Shown in pieces: positions 7,505 to 13,240 of a stretch of DNA of 14,248 nt. The first letter of the stretch is position 1, and each line of letters starts with the position of its first letter. The position numbers were made by a program, and so were the translations under genes. Origin of the DNA: an uncultured Peptococcaceae bacterium. GTDB taxonomy: Bacteria; Bacillota; Peptococcia; Peptococcales; Peptococcaceae. Location: contig CABVBB010000013.1 of assembly GCA_902496505.1 (NCBI GenBank), positions 1-14,248 on the forward strand. The letters are read 5' to 3'. The notes beneath the pieces were generated by a model that did not search any database, was not told the DNA's origin, and saw nothing but the letters and a program-made list of their open reading frames with translations.

Positions 7505-8362
7505 GTGGGAGAAACAGCAACGTATGAAACATTGAAATGGCCCAATGGTGCGCGCTGTGCCGTCATGCTCAGCTTTGATCTGGACGGCGACACCATTTGG
7601 CGCAATGGCAACCGCGGCTATGCTGGTGGGGAGGATTTCATCCGCTCCAATTCGGTGGGCAATTACGGCCCCAAACGCTCGGTGCCGCGCTTGCTGGAGC
7701 TTTTGGACCGCTATCAGCTGCCAGCGACTTTTTTTGTGCCCGCTAAGGTGATGGAGGATCATCCCGCACTTTTGCGGGAGATCGATCAGGCGGGGCATGA
7801 GATCGGTCATCATGGCTACGCCCATGAGCGATTCGTGGACTTGACCCGCGAGGAGCAGAAAGCGATCATCCTGCGCAGCCAGGATATTTTTGAGCAGACT
7901 ATCGGCAAAAAAGCCATCGGCTACCGCACGCCCTCCGGCGATTGGTCACGGGAAACGGCGGGGCTGCTTTATGAGCTGGGCTTTCAGTATTCCAGCTCTA
8001 TGCGCGGCGACGACCGCCCTTACCGCACCATCATCGACGGGCAGGTCACGGACTTTATCGAATTAGCGCCGAAGTGGGATCTGGACGATTTTGTCCAGTT
8101 CGGCTACAATATTTTCCCGCCGGAACCAGCGGGGCAGGACCGTATCTCCGGCATTGAAAAGGTCTATGCCAATTTCAAGCAGGAATTTGACGGCTATTAC
8201 CGCTACGGGCTGTGTTTCGTGCTTTTGATGCACCCGCAGATCATCGGCACGCCAGGACGCATCATGATGCTGGAAAAACTTTTGGATCACATTTTGACCC
8301 ATGACGATGTTTGGTTTGCCAGAGGGCATGAAATTGCCGACTGGTGGCGGGCCAATTACTAG
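7505..8362 (+). CDS. CE4/PuuE-like polysaccharide deacetylase family hydrolase, paralogue 1
   Basis: A 285-residue cytosolic protein (no signal peptide) of the NodB/CE4 metal-dependent amidohydrolase fold, in the branch containing H. pylori PgdA, PuuE allantoinase and cyclic imidases. The WPNGARCAV opening fits this branch. Motifs: Asp25 and Asp27 in SFDLDGD (by analogy catalytic base and metal ligand), His103 and His107 in HHGYAH (metal ligands), Arg141 in GYRTPSG, DDRPY (169-173), and His243 in LLMHPQIIG (presumed acid). All catalytic positions look intact. GTG 7505 has GGGAGG (7492-7497) 7 bases upstream; an ATG at 7475 lacks a ribosome site and lies in the hairpin. The lack of export argues against cell-wall polysaccharide as substrate; a small cyclic amide or N-acyl compound is more likely. 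Paralogue 2 begins 12 bases downstream. Confidence 0.85.
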   Translation: MGETATYETLKWPNGARCAVMLSFDLDGDTIWRNGNRGYAGGEDFIRSNSVGNYGPKRSVPRLLELLDRYQLPATFFVPAKVMEDHPALLREIDQAGHEIGHHGYAHERFVDLTREEQKAIILRSQDIFEQTIGKKAIGYRTPSGDWSRETAGLLYELGFQYSSSMRGDDRPYRTIIDGQVTDFIELAPKWDLDDFVQFGYNIFPPEPAGQDRISGIEKVYANFKQEFDGYYRYGLCFVLLMHPQIIGTPGRIMMLEKLLDHILTHDDVWFARGHEIADWWRANY

Positions 8363-8374
8363 GGAGGGATAAGC

Positions 8375-9208
8375 ATGACCGCTGTTGAAAAATGGCCTGG
8401 CGGCGCGCGCTGCGCTGCATTACTTACGATCAATCTGGATGCTGATCAATTCTGGCTGGGAATGTTTCCCGAGAGCATTACCCGTCCCAAGACGCTTTCC
8501 ATGGGCGAATACGGCATCAAGCGCGGACTGGACCGCGTGCTCTATACGCTGAGACACTACGATGTGCACACCACCTTCTTTGTGCCTGGTCTGGTGGCGG
8601 TGAATTACCCAGAAGCCATCGAGAAAATTTTGGCTGACGGCCATGAATTGGCTCTGCATGGTCACACGCATACCGGTATGGCGCAGCTCTCCCGAGAAGA
8701 GCAGCGATCAGAGCTTGTGCAGGGCAAGGAAGCGCTTCGCCAGGTGAGCGGCGTCGATCCCATCGGCTTCCGTGCGCCGGAGGGCGAATTGACGCTGGAG
8801 ACGCTGGAACTGGCGCGGGAGGAAGGCTTCTTATACTCCAGCTCCTTGTATGATGACGACCGCCCCTATTGGCTGGATCTGCCGTTTGGGCAGCCACTTT
8901 TGGAGATCCCTATGCACTGGGAGCTGCATGATTTTCCGTATTTTGCCTTCAACTACGGACCGGCCTTCCCCATCGCTCAAAGCCGCGTCTCCAGCTACAG
9001 TCAGGTGACCAAGACGTACCAGCACGAATTTGACGGCTATTATCGTTATGGTCTGGCGTATGTGGCGCAGTTCACGCCGCAGTCCATCGGCTCACCGGGC
9101 AAGATCAAAATTTTGGAGGACGTTTTGGCGCATATCACGCAGGCAGAAGACCTGTGGATCGGTTCCTGCGGGGAACTGGCCAAGTGGTGCCTCGAACAGA
9201 CGAAATAA
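8375..9208 (+). CDS. CE4/PuuE-like family protein, paralogue 2, with altered catalytic motifs
   Basis: A 277-residue paralogue of the preceding protein, colinear over its length (both share the KWP-GARCA opening, TFFVP, LTREEQ/LSREEQ, DDRPY, EFDGYYRYGL and IG-PG-I segments). The metal-binding set is retained: Asp22 in NLDAD, and His95 and His99 in LHGHTH. Two positions that are catalytic in paralogue 1 differ: Asn20 replaces Asp25 and Thr234 (QFTPQSIG) replaces His243. It may therefore be a non-catalytic partner in a hetero-oligomer, or act on another substrate by another mechanism. It has no signal peptide. ATG 8375 is preceded by GGGAGGG (8363-8369). It is the last gene of the cluster; a strong terminator begins 9 bases after its stop. 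Confidence 0.82.
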   Translation: MTAVEKWPGGARCAALLTINLDADQFWLGMFPESITRPKTLSMGEYGIKRGLDRVLYTLRHYDVHTTFFVPGLVAVNYPEAIEKILADGHELALHGHTHTGMAQLSREEQRSELVQGKEALRQVSGVDPIGFRAPEGELTLETLELAREEGFLYSSSLYDDDRPYWLDLPFGQPLLEIPMHWELHDFPYFAFNYGPAFPIAQSRVSSYSQVTKTYQHEFDGYYRYGLAYVAQFTPQSIGSPGKIKILEDVLAHITQAEDLWIGSCGELAKWCLEQTK

Positions 9209-9217
9209 AAGTTATCT

Positions 9218-9260
9218 GCCTCTGGCGGCTGGGCTTTGCTCAGCTGTCGGGGGCTTTTTT
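9218..9260 (+). terminator. intrinsic terminator of the racemase/importer/hydrolase cluster
   Basis: The arms 9218-9233 and 9239-9254 form a continuous 16-bp stem with several G-U pairs and a CTTTG loop, followed by TTTTTT. This closes the cluster. Confidence 0.88.
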
Positions 9261-9274
9261 GATGTGGGAGAGAT

Positions 9275-9305
9275 TTGTGTATTGCAGCGCTTTTTGTGTT
9301 AGAAT
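9275..9305 (+). promoter_or_regulatory. extended -10 promoter of the PHP-domain gene
   Basis: TGT-TAGAAT (9297-9305) forms an extended -10. A TTGTGT hexamer lies at 9275-9280 with a long 19-base spacer. It falls between the upstream terminator and the PHP gene, so the gene is probably transcribed on its own. Confidence 0.5.
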
Positions 9306-9344
9306 AGAGAGGCATACAAAGATAGAGAAAGGAGCGTGGGTGAG

Positions 9345-10232
9345 ATGATGGACTTGCATATCCATACGACGGCTTCGGACGGCGAGCATACGCCGCAGGA
9401 AGTGGTGGAATTGGCTCAGGCTGCGGGCGTTATGCTGATGGCAGTGACCGATCATGATACCATCGATGGTTTAGATGAGGCAGAGAGATGGGGCGAAGAG
9501 CTGGGCGTAACGGTGGTGCCGGGCATCGAGATCAATGCTCAGCACGCAGCAGAGCTGCATATTTTGGGCTATGGCTTTGATCAGCGAGCGCCGGAGATCT
9601 TGGCAGCGTGTCAATGGTTCCGCGAGGGACGGGAGAGACGAGGTGAGCGGATCATTGCGCTGCTGAATAGTCGGGGCGTCAAGCTGACGCTGGAGGAGGT
9701 GCGCACTTATGTGCGCGGGCGTCAGCTGGGGCGGCCGCATTTTGCACAGGCTCTGGTGGATAAAGGTTATGCCGGCTCAGTCGATGATGCTTTTAAGCGC
9801 TATTTGAGCGGTCCGGCTTTTCAAAAGATCGAGCGGGAAAAAATGGCGCCGCAGCAAGCCATCGAATTGATCTCTGCGGCCGGCGGCATAGCAGTGCTGG
9901 CCCATCCGGCCTCGCTTGAGCTCGATGCCGTGCGGCTGGAGGCGTATGTGCGACAGCTCAAGGACTATGGCCTGCGGGGCATGGAGTGCTATTACAGCGC
10001 CAATACGCCGGCTTGGACGAAGCAGTGTCTGGCGATCGCCCGCAAGAATGACCTGCTGGCCACAGGCGGCACGGATTTTCATGGCCGCCATAATCGGCGC
10101 GGTGTCCATATCGGCAGCGGCCGTGACGGCAATCTGCACTTTGACAGTAAAGCAGCGGCCGACTGCCTGCGTCAGGAGACGTATTGGGGAGCAGGCATCA
10201 TTGGAAAAAATACTGGCGATAAAGGACTTTGA
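9345..10232 (+). CDS. PHP-domain metal-dependent phosphoesterase (YciV/TrpH type)
   Basis: A 295-residue cytosolic PHP-domain protein, close in length to YciV (RNase AM / nucleoside 3',5'-bisphosphate phosphatase), which removes 5' nucleotides from short RNA or dephosphorylates pAp. The metal-binding motifs appear in order: DLHIHTTASDG, TDHDTIDG, PGIEINA, LAHP, and ATGGTDFHG near the C-terminus. Together they give the His/Asp/Glu set for a trinuclear centre. An upstream in-frame GTG (9336) is only 1 base after AAAGGAG (9328-9334), whereas ATG 9345 is 10 bases after it and gives a protein opening MMDLHIHT. No clear terminator follows, so its transcript may run into the leader at 10290. Confidence 0.88.
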   Translation: MMDLHIHTTASDGEHTPQEVVELAQAAGVMLMAVTDHDTIDGLDEAERWGEELGVTVVPGIEINAQHAAELHILGYGFDQRAPEILAACQWFREGRERRGERIIALLNSRGVKLTLEEVRTYVRGRQLGRPHFAQALVDKGYAGSVDDAFKRYLSGPAFQKIEREKMAPQQAIELISAAGGIAVLAHPASLELDAVRLEAYVRQLKDYGLRGMECYYSANTPAWTKQCLAIARKNDLLATGGTDFHGRHNRRGVHIGSGRDGNLHFDSKAAADCLRQETYWGAGIIGKNTGDKGL

Positions 10233-10253
10233 CCGGAGAGCGGCGGCAGGGAC

Positions 10254-10283
10254 TTGACAAACGACCAGCAGCTTGTCTATACT
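10254..10283 (+). promoter_or_regulatory. strong sigma-A promoter of the NitT/TauT importer leader
   Basis: A perfect -35 TTGACA (10254-10259), an 18-base spacer, and -10 TATACT (10278-10283, one mismatch). The predicted start is about 10290, leaving a leader of about 170 bases before the permease start codon. Confidence 0.85.
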
Positions 10284-10289
10284 TAAATT

Positions 10290-10400
10290 GATAACTGGGA
10301 GGGTGCGCCCGACTGGAAATCATCACAGCGAGAAGTCGTACTGAGGACAAGGAGCCCTTCCGCGTCAAAAGGCGAGATCAGAAATATTTGACCATCACCT
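10290..10400 (+). ncRNA. structured leader RNA, candidate riboswitch aptamer of unassigned class
   Basis: This stretch lies between a strong promoter and an intrinsic terminator placed just ahead of an ABC importer operon. It can fold as follows. P1 pairs 10296-10304 with 10354-10362 (9 bp including G-U pairs). P2 pairs CGACT (10310-10314) with AGTCG (10334-10338) around a purine-rich 19-base loop. CGCC (10306-10309) could form a pseudoknot with GGCG (10371-10374), and CTGA (10341-10344) can pair with TCAG (10378-10381). The joining segment 10345-10354 (GGACAAGGAG) can instead pair with the terminator's 5' arm. I do not see the conserved cores of guanidine-I, TPP, SAM, cobalamin, glycine, lysine, fluoride or T-box leaders. 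A protein-bound or simple attenuator remains possible. Confidence 0.6.
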
Positions 10401-10438
10401 AGTCTCTTTGCGTCTGTACGCAGAGGGACTTTTTGTTT
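10401..10438 (+). terminator. leader terminator ahead of the NitT/TauT importer
   Basis: A 13-bp stem (10401-10413 with 10418-10430, two G-U pairs) with loop CTGT, followed by TTTTTGTTT. It lies wholly upstream of the permease Shine-Dalgarno (10446-10453), so it must be bypassed for the operon to be expressed: an attenuator. Confidence 0.9.
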
Positions 10439-10459
10439 GTCTGGGAAAGGAGGCCGGCT

Positions 10460-11239
10460 GTGAGAGAATGGTTGATCAAAAAACTGAAGCAGGCGCTCAT
10501 ACCGGTGGTCGTCTTGATCATATGGTATCTGTGCAGCCATTCGGGTCAGGTGAGCAATTATGTGCTGCCAACACCGGAAAAGGTTTGGGCGACGTTTTGG
10601 ACGATGTTTGCCAATGGCCAGCTGGCCGGGCATGTCGCCATCAGTTTAAGACGTGTATTCACCGGATACCTGATCGCTTTTGGCCTGGCGTTTTTCTTCG
10701 GCGTGCTGGCCGGCGTCATGCCGAAAAAGAGCGTGTACTACGCGCATATTTTAGAATTTTTGCGGCAGATCCCGCCCATCAGCTTGATCCCGCTCTTGAT
10801 TTTATGGACAGGTATTGGAGAGACCTCTAAGGTGATCATCATCATCTTGGCGGCGTTTTTTCCGATGTTTCTCAATATTGAACAGGGCGTGAAAGGCTGC
10901 GACCCCAAGCTTTTGGAGGTGGGCACGCTTTTGGGCTTTGACCGCTGGCAGAAATTTTTCCGCATCGTGCTGCCCTCAGCAGTGCCGGATATTTTGGTGG
11001 GCATGCGCATTGGCATGGGCTACAGCTGGCGGGCCATCATCGGCGCAGAAATGATCGCTGCGTCTAAGGGTTTGGGCTATATGATTCTGGACGCGCAGGT
11101 GATGTCGCGGTCGGACAAGATCTTGGTGGGCATCATCGTCATTGGCATCATCGGCATCATCTGCGACCGCGTTTGGGTCTTTCTGCTGAAAAAGTTTTTG
11201 CATGGAGGGATGGCTGATGAACGAGCTGGCAATATGTGA
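10460..11239 (+). CDS. NitT/TauT-family ABC transporter permease
   Basis: A 259-residue inner-membrane permease of the nitrate/sulfonate/taurine (SsuC/TauC-like) family, with about six membrane segments. LPTPEKVWATF and HVAISLRRVFTGYLIAF in the N-terminal part are family features. The EAA loop runs from LLEVGTLLGFDRWQKFF to the IVLPSAVPDILVGMRIGM segment, followed by WRAIIGAEMIAASKGLGYMI. The start is GTG 10460, with AAAGGAGG (10446-10453) 6 bases upstream. Its 3' end overlaps the ATPase gene by 23 bases, implying coupling. Expression is probably controlled by the upstream leader and terminator. The family also transports thiamine precursors, riboflavin and guanidinium-related compounds, so the substrate is open. 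Confidence 0.92.
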   Translation: MREWLIKKLKQALIPVVVLIIWYLCSHSGQVSNYVLPTPEKVWATFWTMFANGQLAGHVAISLRRVFTGYLIAFGLAFFFGVLAGVMPKKSVYYAHILEFLRQIPPISLIPLLILWTGIGETSKVIIIILAAFFPMFLNIEQGVKGCDPKLLEVGTLLGFDRWQKFFRIVLPSAVPDILVGMRIGMGYSWRAIIGAEMIAASKGLGYMILDAQVMSRSDKILVGIIVIGIIGIICDRVWVFLLKKFLHGGMADERAGNM

Positions 11240-11942
11240 TCTGCACAAATCTTATCAGATCCAAAAGCAGACCGTCTCAGTGATCAAGGGACTGGATCTT
11301 AAGCTGCCGGGAGATGGCATCACGGTCATTCTGGGCAAAAGCGGCTGCGGCAAGACGACGCTCTTGCGGCTTTTGGCCGGACTAGAAGCGCCGGATGGCG
11401 GGCGGATCATTTTGCCGGAGGGCAAGGGTGTGGGCATGGTCTTTCAAGAACCGCGGCTGATGCCCTGGCTCAATGTGCAAGACAATATCCTTTTCGGCTT
11501 GGCCAAAAAGCAGCGGGCAGACTATCCCATCGCGCAATTGTTGGAATTGGTCGGTTTGACCGGCTTTGCGGAAGCTTATCCGCATCAATTATCCGGCGGC
11601 ATGCAGAGCCGCGTGGCGATCGCCCGCGTCATCGCCTGTGATCCGGCGGTGATCCTCATGGACGAGCCCTTTGCGGCGCTGGATAATTTCAACCGTGAGG
11701 CTATGCAGCGGGAACTCATCCGCATCGAGCAGACGCAGCATAAGAGCATCATTTTTGTGACACACAATCTGGACGAAGCGCTGGTCTTGGGGCAGAGGAT
11801 CGTGCTGATGGCGGACGGGGTGATCGAGCGGGAGCTGGATCTGTCGTCATTGGCCTATCCCCGCGATCTGCTGCAAGAAGAATTGATCGCCTGCAAACGA
11901 GAGATCACAGCGTTTTTTAATCGCGAGCAGCAAAAACAATAA
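11217..11942 (+). CDS. NitT/TauT-family ABC transporter ATP-binding protein
   Basis: A 241-residue ATPase of the SsuB/TauB type. Motifs: Walker A LGKSGCGKTT, Q-loop GMVFQEPRLMPW (the RLMPW sequence is typical of this subfamily), signature LSGGM, Walker B with catalytic Glu in VILMDEPFAALD, and switch His in FVTHNLDEA. An ATG at 11202 in frame lies before the ribosome site; GGAGGG (11204-11209) is 7 bases ahead of ATG 11217, which is therefore the start. It sits between permease and lipoprotein genes, overlapping the first and 15 bases before the second. Confidence 0.94.
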   Translation: MNELAICDLHKSYQIQKQTVSVIKGLDLKLPGDGITVILGKSGCGKTTLLRLLAGLEAPDGGRIILPEGKGVGMVFQEPRLMPWLNVQDNILFGLAKKQRADYPIAQLLELVGLTGFAEAYPHQLSGGMQSRVAIARVIACDPAVILMDEPFAALDNFNREAMQRELIRIEQTQHKSIIFVTHNLDEALVLGQRIVLMADGVIERELDLSSLAYPRDLLQEELIACKREITAFFNREQQKQ

Positions 11943-11957
11943 AAGGAGAGAATGATC

Positions 11958-12950
11958 ATGAAGAAACAAATGAAGAAAATGGTAGCAGGTGTCTTGGTAG
12001 GGTTGATGGCTTTGGGCGCAGCAGGCTGCGGCAGCAAAGCGAATGATGCAGGCACACCGGCAGCTGCTGATGCAGGACAGCAGACGGCTGCTCTTGACCA
12101 GGTGGCTGTGACGTACGTCAAGGCACCGCTCAATGTGCCATCCATCATCGAGAAGGATAAAGGCATGCTGGCCAAAAATTTCGGTGCAGATACCAAAGTG
12201 GTCTATTCTGATCTGACCACTGGCCCGGAACAGACCCAGGCGCTGGCTTCCGGCGACATCCAGTTCCTCAATGCAGTAGGCGCGACCTCTGTGATCCTGT
12301 CTGCTTCCAACGGTGCCGACATCAAGATCATCAGCATGTACAGCCGTTCGCCAAAAGCTTTCGAGCTGTTCACCAACGATCCTACGATCACCAGCGCAGC
12401 GGACTTGGCCGGCAAAAAGATCGCCGGACCTAAGGGTACCATTTTGCACGAGCTGCTGGTCGCTTACCTGGCAACAGCTGACTTGACGCAGGACGATGTG
12501 GAATTCGTCGATATGTCCATCCCCAACAGCCAGGCTGCTTTGGAATCAGGCGACGTAGACTGCGCCCTCTTGGCCGGCCCGACCGCCTACAATCAGGAAA
12601 AAGGCGGCAAGATCGTCCTGACCACGGGTGAAGGCTTAGTCGATGCCACCATCTGCGTAGCAGCCAGCCAAAAATTCATCGATGAGCATCCAGAAGCCGT
12701 AGAGACCTTCCTCAAGACACAGAAGGAAGTCCTGGACTACATGGCCGCCAACGAAGCTGAGATCATGGATATCACAGCCAAAGAAGTCGAGCTGACCCCG
12801 GAAGAAGTCCAGGATATGTACGGCCAGTATGATTTCGACATGACCATCAAAGATTCCGATATCAAAGCGCTGAAACAAACAGAGCAGTTCCTCTTCGACA
12901 ACCAGATGATCGAAAATCGTGTGGATGTCGAGCAGCTGATCTGGAAGTAG
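11958..12950 (+). CDS. NitT/TauT-family ABC transporter substrate-binding lipoprotein
   Basis: A 330-residue SsuA/NMT1-like binding protein with a lysine-rich N-terminus, hydrophobic segment and lipobox (GAAGC) for lipid anchoring. The mature domain opens with VTYVKAPLNVPSIIEKDKGML and has the family's QTQALASGDIQFL and AGKKIAGPKGT segments, where the ligand is held between two lobes. ATG 11952 is only 3 bases from AGGAG (11944-11948), while ATG 11958 is 9 bases away and is preferred. It is the last gene of the importer operon, ahead of the terminator at 12995-13026. The ligand cannot be deduced; the leader RNA may respond to the same compound. Confidence 0.92.
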   Translation: MKKQMKKMVAGVLVGLMALGAAGCGSKANDAGTPAAADAGQQTAALDQVAVTYVKAPLNVPSIIEKDKGMLAKNFGADTKVVYSDLTTGPEQTQALASGDIQFLNAVGATSVILSASNGADIKIISMYSRSPKAFELFTNDPTITSAADLAGKKIAGPKGTILHELLVAYLATADLTQDDVEFVDMSIPNSQAALESGDVDCALLAGPTAYNQEKGGKIVLTTGEGLVDATICVAASQKFIDEHPEAVETFLKTQKEVLDYMAANEAEIMDITAKEVELTPEEVQDMYGQYDFDMTIKDSDIKALKQTEQFLFDNQMIENRVDVEQLIWK

Positions 12951-12994
12951 TATCGTAACAGACGAGCATAAGTGTATCAATAATAGTTGTTCTA

Positions 12995-13026
12995 CCGTCA
13001 GTCGATTTACGGCTGACGGTTTTTTT
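12995..13026 (+). terminator. intrinsic terminator of the NitT/TauT importer operon
   Basis: A 10-bp stem (12995-13004 with 13010-13019, one G-U pair) closes on ATTTA and is followed by TTTTTTT. It lies about 45 bases after the binding-protein stop codon. Confidence 0.92.
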
Positions 13027-13158
13027 ATTGCTTATAAATAATAACGTTTTACTTCCAAAGAAGATATGCAGCATTTTAAGCAGCCAGGAGAAAAGCTAAA
13101 AACGAGAAACAACTTATAGTTGTATAGAAATTCAACAAAAATATTGGATGTTTTACAT
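13027..13158. other. AT-rich intergenic stretch with an inverted repeat
   Basis: No gene is visible here. The stretch is markedly richer in A and T than the upstream operons. It contains a perfect inverted repeat ACAACT-TAT-AGTTGT (13109-13123), about 36 bases before the -35 of the next promoter, a place where an activator or repressor could bind. ATAGTTGT also occurs once at about 12983, before the terminator. Confidence 0.45.
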
Positions 13159-13187
13159 TTGACAAATTTATTGATATGCTTTAAACA
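13159..13187 (+). promoter_or_regulatory. promoter of the phosphodiesterase-family gene
   Basis: A perfect TTGACA (13159-13164) is followed after 17 bases by TAAACA (13182-13187), a moderate -10. A perfect 10-base palindrome CGGAATTCCG (13194-13203) lies at the expected transcription start and could be an operator. Confidence 0.5.
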
Positions 13188-13240
13188 AGGGAACGGAATT
13201 CCGCAGCTTACTTAAAAATAAATGAAAAGAGGAGATCAAA

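Noticed and set aside
10297..10312. T-box antiterminator sequence (AGGGTGG-type) in the leader
   Set aside because: AGGGTGCGCCCG departs from the T-box core, lies near the 5' end instead of next to the terminator, and the leader is too short for stem I with a specifier loop.
10290..10400. Guanidine-III (ykkC-III) riboswitch, suggested by GAGGGTGCGCC and AGGACAAG segments
   Set aside because: The spacing between the two segments is about 34 bases instead of about 10. The 3' part (GGAGCCC) is not complementary to the GCGCC segment as the class requires, so the resemblance is partial.
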